Part shown: positions 53,430 to 63,458 of the stretch, piece after piece
How positions within the stretch are numbered: the stretch's first letter is position 1
Layout of the letters: each line of letters opens with the position of its first letter
Source: Limnephilus marmoratus
Taxonomy: Eukaryota > Arthropoda > Insecta > Trichoptera > Limnephilidae
Direction of reading: 5' to 3'
NCBI GenBank assembly: GCA_917880885.1
Contig: OU862912.1
Span: 45,123,117 to 45,187,116 of the forward strand
Length of the DNA stretch: 64,000 nucleotides
Made by a program: the position numbers and the translations under genes
Notes under the pieces: model-generated
What the model was told of the DNA's origin: nothing
The model's input: the letters and a program-made list of their open reading frames with translations, nothing else
The model's database searches: none

Positions 53430-55160
53430 TTCCCAGAACTATCTACTACATAGGTTGCATAACACAATAAATATATATATAGAATAGATACGGACCTATT
53501 TTGCAATAGGGAAGCTTGTTCAACTTCCGTCCTGTATATGCCCTCCACGGACATCAGGCAAGTTTAGTGCTGAACGGGCCTTTATCCTCCTACGTGCAAC
53601 AGGGCAACAAGCCCATTCTTCATAGGCCAGTGACACTTAAATGATTTATATCACCATGTACTTACTTATGTACATAATTTCATTAAAGTGGAACGGGAAA
53701 AGAATCGGTCTTATCAATTTCTCCTTACATAAAAATGTAGGTGAAAGAAATTGCAAAAAATCTAAAAATAATACGCTTCAGATGCAATCAACATTCCGAA
53801 TGTGATCTTTTGACATTAACATGCAATGAATTATCTCTGCCGCTGCATTAATGAATATTATACGCAAATTAGGGTCGGGCCGCGTGTAATGAGAGCCTCT
53901 TATATATATTTTTTAAATTAAGTAATAAAATTACAGATTCTTATAACTATAGAAGTCTGTTGAATGACAGTAGAAAATATAAAAAATGGAACTACAAAAT
54001 TTGTAGGCTGGCAACACCAATTTATCTGTCAAATATTCTTTAAAAGTGCAATGACACTGAAAATACAAAACACTGTATTCACATTTAAAAAAACATTTTT
54101 TGTTCTTAAAAAAAATAATTAAAATCGAGAAACCCTCTTGTTTAGGTACCTAATTAATGACATAAATGTGATTAAATTATGTTTTACAAAGTGATTGGCT
54201 TTCATTTAATTTAATATAAATTTGAATTTAACAGTAGGTAGAAAGGAAGAATCATTAATGGTGAGTTTAGTTACACTACGTTTAGATCTGAATGAGTCAA
54301 ATATATTCAGATCTAAAATTAGAGACATGATCTAAATCCCGGGCAACGAACGCTAGGTACTTAAGCTAATATTTAAAAAAATGTGAGCAATTTCTAAAGT
54401 GTGCTTTATATTTTATTAGAAAAATCGTTATTCTTCATTATAATAATAATATACCTACATGCAATTCTAATTTTAAGATCAATGGGTATCTATATTGCAA
54501 CGAAAAAATACTTTTTTTCACTTTTACGTCTTTTTAATTTTTATTAAAAATGTAGGTTACACAACTTTAGATGACCACCATGATTATATTTTTAGTATCG
54601 CCATTTAAACAACAGTGGCGTCCTCCTATATTTTCTACCCCTATTTGACAAACTGTACTTTTGAAAAAGACAATTATTATTTTCATGTTAAAATATTATA
54701 TTAAATTAGGTAGATACGGTCTTATTTCTAGTCTGAACTATTTTTCACGCAACCGGTCTCAAATTTTAGTTAATTGAACTAGAATTTTTGCAGATAGATT
54801 TCACGCGGAGGATTATACAATTGAAATTAGCATGTTTGATTATAATGTGGATATTATCAAAGTTCTGTGAGGTTCATTGCAAAGGGTTGATGGAGCGAAA
54901 ATCTTCAGAGTGGTTCGGGATATTAAAAATGTATATGTGGTCGCATATATTGACCGCGAATCGATTTGTGGACTGTAATCAATAATTTTAAATACGTTTT
55001 AAGTTGTAGACACAGTTTGTGGGAGTGGGTAAAGATTGGGACATTGTAAAGGACTGAATTACCCCTTGTCTTCTGATATTCTTGTTGATAAGAATCGTTC
55101 TTATGGCCTTGAGGGATACCGGTGGTATTCACTGTGCAATCACACATAAGAGATTTGAAA
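53430..55160. other. Intronic stretch, nothing identified
   Basis: AT-rich, no credible ORF. A small palindrome TTAGATCTGAATGA...TATTCAGATCTAA lies at 54282-54316. Confidence 0.5.
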
Positions 55161-55163
55161 TTA

Positions 55164-55540
55164 TATACAGGGTGTTAAGGGACGTACTTGACTTACTTTA
55201 ACCAATGATTCCTGACATTATTTGGACTAAAAAATGTAAATGAAATTTTGGTCTCCGGTGACATTTTTGATGTTTTTTTTTTCTACAAAAACATTAAAAA
55301 AATGGTAGTTGTTGAACAGCTGGAGGCGGGGTAAAGGGTTCGTCGGACACCCGGCTGAGTGACCAGTGACGACATGCGAAAGAAATTTTTTTTTGTTTGT
55401 TTTTGAAGAAAAATTTTTTGAAAAAAAAAGTAGTCAAAAAAGTCACCGGAGACCGAAATTTCATTTACATTTTTTACTCCAAATAATGTCAGGAATCACT
55501 GGTTAAAGTAAGTCAAGTACGTCCCTTAACACCCTGTATA
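55164..55540. mobile_element. MITE with ~110-bp inverted arms, ends TATACAGGGTGTT
   Basis: TACAGGGTGTTAAGGGACG...CCTGACATTATTTGGA...GGTCTCCGGTGAC is repeated in inverse at the right as GTCACCGGAGACC...TCCAAATAATGTCAGG...CGTCCCTTAACACCCTGTA. The centre includes GGCGGGGTAAAGGGTTCGTC. Flanking TA suggests a TA target. A hAT starts two bases after its end. Confidence 0.8.
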
Positions 55541-55541
55541 C

Positions 55542-56429
55542 CAGGGTTTCCCAACCAGTGGTCCGCGGACCACTAGTGGTCCGCGGGTCAATAAGCGAGC
55601 CGAATAAATTTTTGAAATTACAAATAAAAATATACCGATGGAACATGTATATTGTTTTGTAAAAGGTATGTTGTTTTATGTTGATGTGCAATTTAGGTAT
55701 TTTTGTCCTTAAAAAAATAAATTTGTAAAATCTCAACCGGGGTTTAAAATTAATATTATTTAAAATTTAAATGTCTCATAAATTGGTTTCCACTTTATTA
55801 ATTAGCATCAGATAAAACCTTACTAAAAATTTTCTTGATTCTGAAATATGTAGGTACGTAATACGAGTTACCGGACACTTTGTAAGTATTTCTAAACCCC
55901 TACGCATTTTTATTCAATTCTGGAAGTGAATAAAAAAAAACAATATTCAGTTTATCATTATTGTACCTTGTGGTCAGTGACCATTACGACATTCCGTTTA
56001 GCCCCAACCCATCCTACCCCCTCTGTTGTGGTAAATATTCTGCTAGAACCCGTCCCACCCTATCCCATTACGCCCCTTTCGTTGTGCTATCCGTCCCGGG
56101 TGCCACCCATGCTAGCCTACGCCACTGACCACAAGCAATCAAGCAATGGCTTAGGCCAGCATGGGTGGGTGACGGGCAGGGCGGACAACGTGGTATCACC
56201 CCCCCCCCCCCCCCAATAAAGTTGACAAACACAAATTTCAACTTCATAAAAAATTGGTACGTCCTGGGGGGGGGGGGGGGGGGGTGGCTAGAGAATTGTG
56301 CTCTTGGAAGGTGAAACTTTGTCGGGGCACTGCCCCCCCCCCCCCCCTCGCTATGCCACTGCTTGTGGTCCATGTCCAAAAAATAAACGTACAAGTGGTC
56401 CCGGGACGGAAAAAGGTTGGGAACCACTG
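55542..56429. mobile_element. hAT-like outer element with imperfect target duplication
   Basis: Left CAGGGTTTCCCAACCAGTGG and right GGTTGGGAACCACTG are inverted. The flanks CTGTATAC and CTTATACC are similar but not identical. It carries a nested hAT (55975-56361). The same outer-plus-inner arrangement occurs at 9395-9719, so the composite has been copied as a unit. Confidence 0.7.
55975..56361. mobile_element. Nested hAT, 387 bp, TSD CTTGTGGT
   Basis: Ends CAGTGACC and GCCACTG with exact 8-bp duplications CTTGTGGT at 55967-55974 and 56362-56369. Two internal halves (each CAGTGGC/GCCACTG-like with GGGTGGCACCC) separated by ACCACAAGCAATCAAG suggest an inner rearrangement. It has long C and G runs. 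No coding. Confidence 0.75.
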
Positions 56430-57492
56430 CTTATACCGAGGGAGTATTGCCCAGATTTCTCAATAGAGTCAATATTAAATTGCGCTGAGATATTAAATTG
56501 CACAGTTGTTCATTGCACTGATTTATTAATAGTCTCCAATTAAACACACTGAGGGATCATTATGTTTGATCATTGCCCAAAGGCATCATTAATAATATAG
56601 TCGAAATTATATGCACTGAGAGATCACTATAGGAGTTGATCATTGCATACAAATTCTGCTGCTTTAATTTGTACCATGATTTATAGTTGTAAATGTCACA
56701 CACTTCGGTAAATTGGCCATTCACTGTCAGTTACGGATAGGTACTTGGATAGCAATTTTGGGTGGGGGGATGGTTATGTAGTTGTGTCAACATTTATACA
56801 GTATGTATTAGCACCTAAACCCGACAGACGTTAACCATGCTTTGACCAGAGGTTTCAGAGTTTATTTTTTTGGAGTGAAAAATGTAGAAGTCATTTAGCT
56901 ATCCAGTGACTTTATTTCAATTAAAACTGGGTATACCCTAGCCAGTGGCGTAGCTAGCATGGGTGGCACCCGGGGCGGTAAACGCGGTGTCACCCCCCCC
57001 CCCCGTTAATTTTTTTTTTGAGTAATTCAAAACACAAATTTTGACATCCTAAAAAAAAACCTTTCTAGCTAGTCAAATATGTAAAAAAATTGTTATCCTC
57101 AAAATTAAAACACTTTTAAAAACACTAACAGAATAACAGCTTTTTAAACAATCGATAGGTGATAATTTCCTTCGCGAGTTCCCGTCAATCACAATGTACG
57201 AAAGAAATGAGAATGACACAGGGGAAAAGCGAGGAATATTTCACGGGAATCCCCAATAAATCAATAGTAAGAGCTAGGAACAAAAATAAAATAACAGAAT
57301 TTTTGGGGAATGCTGACCGACCGAGCCATATAGCTATAAATTACAGAGTTCCGTGGGGAGTCTTCAATTCTAATATGCTGCAAAAATCTGAAGAAAATCA
57401 TTTGCTGTCAGGAAAACATAATAACCAATACTTAAGTTAAAACCAGTTTTGTGTTCAGAGTGTAACGATAAAATTTCAATCGTGAAATAGTA

Positions 57493-57725
57493 AAGGGGGC
57501 GTTCAAGTATAACGTAACGCAATTTTTGAAAATTATTGATCCTCTTTTCCCCTTTGCAACGCGTGGTAACATTTTTCTGCACCTTCCTCCCCCTAAACGT
57601 TACGTAACACCCAATTGACTATTTTTACCTAAAAGTCTCAATAAAATTGCGCAAAGTACTGGAAAGTCGCTTAAATACCTTTGTCTTGTTTTAACCGCGT
57701 TTGCGGTAAAAATAAAACATGAGAT
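57493..57725. mobile_element. Truncated copy of the GGGGCCGTTCAAG MITE
   Basis: AGGGGGCGTTCAAGTATAACG, then CCCCCTAAACGTTACGTAAC, then AAGTACTGGAAAGTCGC and CCGCGTTTGCGGTAA match the MITE at 15908-16238 in reverse order. The second terminus is lost. Confidence 0.6.
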
Positions 57726-57987
57726 TTCAAACTCGCAATATCCCCATGCGTATATTGTTTATTTTATTGTTTTAAATTGTAATTCATAAACAAATTGGGA
57801 AAATATTATTATTTTTATCGGCCTTTCATTCCTTTCGGATCTCCATAATTTAATACTGTCTTACCTTTAATACACCTATATGGTTTTACAACACATATTT
57901 CGTTTTACATAAGCTACACTGAGGAGGCCCTGAAGAAAGTAATTTTACAAAGGTTTCCATATGGAGTAACACTTTACTCCACTATGA

Positions 57988-58435
57988 TTCATAAGCTTAC
58001 TCAGAGTGGAGTAAAACCTTTTTCATTATCTGAATGCAGTTATACAAGTCCTCAAAACGAAGATTTAAAAGTCCACAGTATGATTCATAGAAGAGAAAAA
58101 CCTTTTTCATGTCCTGATTGTAACTATTCGTGTTCTCAAAAGGGATACATATGAAGTCATTTGCTGACTCAGTGTGGAGAAAAACCTTTTTCATGTTCCA
58201 ACTGCAACTATTCATGTACTATGAAGAGAAATCTAAAAATCACACGTTTACCGACAGTGGAAAAAAAACCTATTTCTTGTCTTGACTGCAACTATTCTTA
58301 TTCTCGAAAAAAATAACTAAAACGGAACTTGCTAACTCACAGTGATGAAAAACCTTTTTCTTGTCCCGACTGTAACTCTTCATGCGCTACAAAACGGTAT
58401 CTAAAAATTCACACCTACATACCTTGTTTTTCAAA
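57988..58435 (+). pseudogene. C2H2 zinc-finger array, decayed, inside a hAT element
   Basis: The + strand reads in broken frames as about five C2H2 units with TGEKPF-type linkers: VKPFSLSECSYTS, EKPFSCPDCNYSCSQKG, EKPFSCSNCNYSCTMKRN, KKPISCLDCNYSYSRK, EKPFSCPDCNSSCATKRY. The C--C pairs are kept in most, and the His pairs mostly show as H---H or H-T. There are internal stops (58152, 58317) and shifts. It has no start, no intron-exon signs and lies between two homologous blocks of the hAT. Similar CNYSC fingers occur in large insect zinc-finger families. It is a dead copy, probably captured or retroposed. Confidence 0.75.
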
Positions 58436-58917
58436 CTAGTCTTTCAGCTCTAATTAACACGCTAACACAATAATAACTTCTTCACTAATTCACGTCAGTC
58501 CATAGATAACAATTCACTTCCCGAGTCTACGTTAATCACAATATACGAACGAAATTAGAATGACACAAGGAATGACACAAGGAACAAAAAAAAACATTTT
58601 TCGGGAATCCCCGACCAACCAAGCCATAGAGCAAAATAACAGTCAATGTTAACGTGTAAAATATTTTTTACGGAAATTTTGCACTTTCGTAAGTTTTTTC
58701 TCCACGTTCGAGTGTCACCCCCTCCTCGGGGGGCACCCGGGGCGGTCCGCCCCCCCGCCCCCCCTCGCTACGCTACTGACCCTAGCACATCGAGTACAAC
58801 GCAATGTAGCAATAAAATGAGAATATGCAACGATTTTAGGCTTCCTAAAACAAATTTACCGGGAAAAAACAATATTTATCACAAAGGTTTTAAAATCTAC
58901 AATGTATATTGGAAGTT

Positions 58918-58962
58918 TTAGCCTTCTCCACATTTACCCTGTAAATGTGGAGAAGGCTAAAA
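58918..58962. repeat. Perfect palindrome ~42 bp
   Basis: TTAGCCTTCTCCACATTTAC, then its inverse GTAAATGTGGAGAAGGCTAA, with a 3-base centre. It forms the left edge of the 118-bp minisatellite that starts CCTGTAAATGTGGAG. Confidence 0.85.
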
Positions 58963-60470
58963 GTCTTGCAGTTTTTCCTTAGTGGATTATATCTAAATGT
59001 CGTGAAGTCTAAAATCTAGTAAGTAGGTAATAGAATAACATTATATTAGTCCCTGTAAATGTGGAGGAGGCTAAAAGTCTTGCAGTTTTTCCTTATACTG
59101 AAGTCACATGGTTCACTCGGATGAAGGTTTACTCGATGAAATGTTCTATTCTCGTTTCACCGCGAGTTCAGACGGTTCTTTCGAAGGAAGAGTTCACTCG
59201 ACATTCTCGCTACGAAGTCGTCGAGCGTAGTCGCGGCGCGCATTGGAATTCGTCCGGCGCTGACGGCTAAGTTCGGGAATATTTACGATTTCAATTGATA
59301 TTTCCGATAACGTCGAACTAAATTACGAGAAATTGACGATTCTTGTAAACAGTACATAAATTTCAGCACCATTAAATGAACATATGGTTAAATAATAACC
59401 TGAAAACTGATATCTACCAGTATTTTTGCACCATGAAATTTTTTTTATTCCAAAATAGGCCTCGGCTTGCAATAAAATCCATATAAATGGAATATTTATT
59501 AACGTATTCAAAAACTAAAAACTGTTTTGGAAAGGTGATGAAATGTGCTTCCAGAATGTATTATTAGAAATAATCACGTAATTTTTTAAATAGAATAATT
59601 TTTAATGTAAACTTTTAAAAGTAAAAAAACGGGCTGTCCTTGCTTTTATTTTAACTAAAATTACTGGTAACAAAAAAATAAATAAAAACACACTTATTTT
59701 GTTAGACAAATAAATTATTATTTTCTGTCACCTCACTTTTTGTCGTTTCATATAAAAATAATTCATAAAAAATTCACAATGTTTCAAAAAATTTTTTTCA
59801 AATTCGATCCTGAAACTTTGGTTCCATAAAAGTGTACATTCGTATTATTTTGCGTTTAATTGTTATATTGAATATAAAGAGCATTATTTTCTCTTTCCAA
59901 TACCGTTTAGATCATATTTATCACTATGATAGTAAGGGAGAAACAACGGTTTCTATAAGACGTGTAGAAGTTATTTCGAAAAGCGAACTAAACGGAGCAT
60001 CTTGACGTTTAGCCGCTCCGGCTACTCGTCCTCACGCCAGAACATTCTCGGCCGACTAATTCGCGAGTGAAAGACTGTTCACTAGAGTGTTCACACACAT
60101 CATTCGCGTCACGTGATATTAAATTCCGGTTGCGAGTGAACAGTGCCGAAGGAAGCAACAATGTTGGAATGCTTCATTCGGCACTGTCTCTATTCACTTT
60201 CGTGTTCACACGGTTCATTTCGAGGGAAAGAGGCGGAATGAAATCACGAAATGAAAGATAAATAAACCATGTGAATGGGCTATTAGTGGATTATATCTAA
60301 ATGTCGTGAAGTCTAAAATCTAGTAAGTAGGTAATAGAATAACATTATATTAGTCCCTGTAAATGTGGAGGAGGCTAAAAGTCTTGCAGTTTTTCCTTAG
60401 TGGATTATATCTAAATGTCGTGAAGTCTAAAATCTAGTAAGTAGGTAATAGAATAACATTATATTAGTTT
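58938..60470. repeat. 118-bp minisatellite, split by a 1.19-kb element
   Basis: Units read CCCTGTAAATGTGGAG-AGG, CTAAAAGTCTTGCAGTTTTT, CCTTAGTGGATTATATC, TGTCGTGAAGTCTAAAATC, TAGTAAGTAGGTAATAG. The copies at 58938-59052, 59052-59095 (part), 60283-60352 (part) and 60353-60470 are almost the same. The second unit is cut by the TTA-flanked insertion. Confidence 0.9.
59096..60282. mobile_element. TTA-flanked element, 1187 bp, ends with TCACATGGTT
   Basis: Inserted in the minisatellite at CCTTA-GTGG. The neighbouring unit shows the uninterrupted site, so TTA (59093-59095 and 60283-60285) is a true 3-bp duplication. The left end TACTGAAGTCACATGGTTCA and right end (inverse) TAGCCCATTCACATGGTTTA share TCACATGGTT. 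Subterminal GTTCACTCG/GTTCAC/GAACAGTG motifs are frequent. Its centre contains the repeat shared with 41040-43380. TTA targets fit PIF/Harbinger but the termini are unusual. No transposase. Confidence 0.7.
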
Positions 60471-60754
60471 TAGAAGAGAACGTACTAGATATAAGATGTA
60501 AATATTTTACAACCGAATAAAATATACTTAAAAAAAAAACGCCATCTGTCTCATTCCATCATACACGTACTGAAGAGACGGGGCGTGTATCACGTGATCC
60601 GTTGCGATATATGAAGGTGTGGTCAGTCGCGAATTTTGTTTATATATTTTTATTTTTAACTTTATGAGTAAAACCTCAAATTGTAATATTTAATTAAATG
60701 AAGCAAATATAAGCGAAACTCAATCGAAAATCTGGAGACGGAAAAATCAGAAAA

Positions 60755-60830
60755 AGATATTGGCACCTCTGGGACTCGAACCCAGGAACCCAATAATATG
60801 TGCGTTAAGAAAATGAAGATCACGTTGGTA
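60755..60830 (-). mobile_element. tRNA-like fragment, probably a SINE head
   Basis: On the - strand CCTGGGTTCGAGTCCCAGAG forms a perfect T-arm (CTGGG-TTCGAGT-CCCAG) followed by GTGCCA. A matching acceptor 5' strand and D-arm are not seen upstream, so this is not a complete tRNA gene. Likely a SINE or tRNA remnant. Confidence 0.45.
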
Positions 60831-60899
60831 GTTCTTAAATAGTTTTTTTGGGTTTTTTTTAACTGACAAAATAATATCTCACCGGACAGCAAAATGACA

Positions 60900-61854
60900 C
60901 CTTCATTTTTACTGCTAGTTAGCTGAGGAATCGCTGGATAAAGTTTGTCGAAGTAGTCAACTATATGATGCGCTCTTCTAATGTGACCAAAAATAAACCA
61001 TTTTTAGTCTAAACGCCATAAAGGCCTCTCGAAAGCAAGAGCTCCTGCAATGCCATGGATGTTGAATTTTCACAACATTTTGTGGAAGACTGTACATTGT
61101 ACGTATAATAGTGGGCTTAAAGTCAAACAACGTTATCCACAAAAAATGTGGAAATAATTCTAGGTCTTCTAATAGTCAAATAACGTTATCTCTGAAAAAC
61201 ATGCCTATTATTTTTTTTCCGAATAAAACTTTGTCTGAAAGGTTTTTAAAATAAATATGCCTATTCTAATTATTGGTATGTTTTTTCGTGGATAACTGTG
61301 TTTCACTTTGAACAATAGGAGTCCAACAAACGGTTAATTTTTTATTGTAGTTCAAAAAACAATCAAGTGAAAAAAAATAATCTCACACGAGTTTGTCCTT
61401 ATTTACGGCGTAGCCCTGGATAGTATAAGAAATATTTACGTAATTTAATAATGACTTATTAGCTTTATAATGATGCATTATCAATAGAATTATCACTACC
61501 ATTTCAAAAGAGAGCAGAGAGCTCGTAATTAGATCAATCGGTCAACTGTACGTGTGGCCACAAATAACATCAACATTCCAGGAAGTATGGCATATTCATA
61601 TAAAATACTCTAAAACAATATTATTTAGTATACTTTTGGCACGTGCCAGAGTGGTAGATAATCTTAGTATCGCCCTGGTGAAAGATCACCATTCAGAATT
61701 TAAACGTTACTTCAAATCCCTCCCCATACCATTCACCCTCACAACATTCCTCAATTGGGATGCCTCACTGGCTCCGATTAGCAGGGAGCAGTTAGGACTC
61801 TTGTGTGGGATTTTAGTTCAAAAATATAAATCACATATATACAAAATGTAATCT
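60900..61854. other. Intronic stretch; one unassigned ORF
   Basis: No element ends recognised. A 99-codon + frame at 61552-61851 (MWPQITSTFQEVW...) matches nothing I know. It ends close to the satellite that follows and may be transposon-derived. Confidence 0.4.
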
Positions 61855-61869
61855 TCGGGGATGCTGTGA

Positions 61870-63172
61870 AAATGGTGTACATCGAGGCCACTGGACTCGA
61901 CAAAAAATAATGCATGAAATTTTCCCTAGCGCCCCAAAGTCGGAGGGGGGCTCCACATTACTCCACAGTGCTTCACAATAAATGATACACAGGATTCGGA
62001 AAAGCATGTTTCAAATTTTCCCAAGGACCCAAATCCGAAGGGGGGCCCGGACCAGGCTAGGTGCCAAAATTATACACATTGAAGGCACAAGACTCGGAAA
62101 ATAATGTTTCAAATTTTCCCCAGGACCCCAAAGCCGAAGGGGGCCCCGGTTAGGTGCCAAAATGATAGACATTGAAAGCACACGACTCGGAAAATAATGT
62201 TTCAAATTTTCCTCAGGACCCCAAAGCCGAAGGAAGCCCCGGTTAGGTGCCAAAATGATACACATTGAAGGCACAATACTCGGAAAATAATGTTTCAATT
62301 TTTCCCCACGACTCCAAAGCCGAAGGGGGGCCCGGTTAGGTGCCAAAGTGATACACATTGAAGGCACAAGACTCGGAAAATAATGTTTCAAATTTTCCTC
62401 AGGACCCCAAAGCCGAAGGGGGCCCCGGTTAGGTGGCAAAATGATACACATTGAAGGCACAAGACTCGGAAAATAATGTTTTAAATTTTCCCCAGGACCC
62501 CAAATCCGAAGGGGGCCCCGGACCAGGCTAGGTGCCAAAATGATATACGTTGAAGGCACAAGACTCGGAAAATAATGTTTCAATTTTTCTCCATGACCCC
62601 AAAGCCGAAGGGGGGCCCGGTTAGGTGCCAAAATGATACACATTGAAGGCACAAGACTTGGAAAATAATGTTTCAAATTTTCCCCAGGACCCAAATCCGA
62701 AGGGGGCCCCGGACCAGGCTAGGTGCCAAAATGATACACATTGAAGGCACAAGACTCGGAAAATAATGTTTCAAATTTTCCCCAGGACCCCAAAGCCGGA
62801 GGGGGCCCAGGCTAGGTGCCAAAATGATACACATTGAAGGCACAAGACTCGGAAAATAATGTTTCAAATTTTTCCCACGACCCCGAAGCCGAAGGGGGCC
62901 CCGGCTAGGTGCCAAAATGTTGCACATTGGACACAGGAAAAAATTGATAGAAATAAAAGCTCGAACTGATGCAATTGAAGGCACAAGACTCGGAAAATAA
63001 TGTTTCAAATTTTCCCCAGGACCCCAAAGCCGAAGGAGGCCCCGGCTAGGTGCCAAAATGATACACATTGAAGGCACAAGACTCGGAAAATAATGTTTCA
63101 AATTTTCCCCAGGACCCCGAAGCCGAAGGGGGCCCCGGATAGGTGCCAAAATGTTGCACATTGGACACAGGA
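61870..63172. repeat. Satellite of 93/99-bp units with higher-order structure
   Basis: About 13 units, each close to GACTCGGAAAATAATGTTTC, AAATTTTCCCCAGGACCCC, AAAGCCGAAGGGGGCCCCGG, TTAGGTGCCAAAATGATACA, CATTGAAGGCACAA. Most units are about 93 bp. Some have a 6-bp ACCAGG insertion, and two at the right (62905-62985 and 63141-63215) carry an extra ~60-bp AAAAAATTGATA-AAATAAAAGC stretch. The first one to two units (61870-62000) are diverged. Because unit lengths are multiples of three, the - strand is open for long distances. Confidence 0.9.
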
Positions 63173-63456
63173 AAAAATTGATAAAAATAAAAGCTCGAAC
63201 TAATGCAATCTGGATGAAACCAATATCTGTGTATTCACTGTATTCCTGACTTGACATCCCCACATTCCCCACGTATAAATATGTTTAATTATTTGTGTCA
63301 AACGATTAATTGTTGTTCCCGAGATAGGCGACAATGCCAACAACGATCGTCGATTGACCAAAAAATTTAACTGTTGGAATATAAAGGTATTATTATTTTA
63401 TGTTCTAAGTTCGATTTATTCATAATCGATGAGAAAGAAAAGAAAACTTTTTTTAA
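63173..63456. other. Spacer between satellite and mariner, nothing identified
   Basis: AT-rich sequence without ORF or element ends. Confidence 0.5.
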
Positions 63457-63458
63457 TA

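Larger units (their letters stand above)
56943..58778. mobile_element. hAT element, 1.84 kb, TSD ACCCTAGC, carrying a zinc-finger relic
   Basis: Ends CAGTGGCGTAGCTAGC and GCTACGCTACTG with exact 8-bp duplications ACCCTAGC at 56935-56942 and 58779-58786. Near-terminal GGGTGGCACCCGGGGCGG occurs at both ends. Two homologous blocks (57130-57330 and 58440-58640) share CACAATGTACGAA-GAAAT and CGGGAATCCCC. They flank a section with a MITE fragment and a C2H2 zinc-finger pseudogene. No transposase seen. Confidence 0.85.

Noticed and set aside
60755..60830. Possible tRNA gene on the - strand
   Set aside because: The T-arm is perfect but no acceptor 5' strand, D-arm or plausible anticodon arm could be placed; kept only as a SINE-like fragment.
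62011..63272. Two ORFs of 227 and 199 codons on the - strand
   Set aside because: They are the satellite units read in frame. The period is a multiple of three so stops are absent by chance in all units; no start context or known domain.
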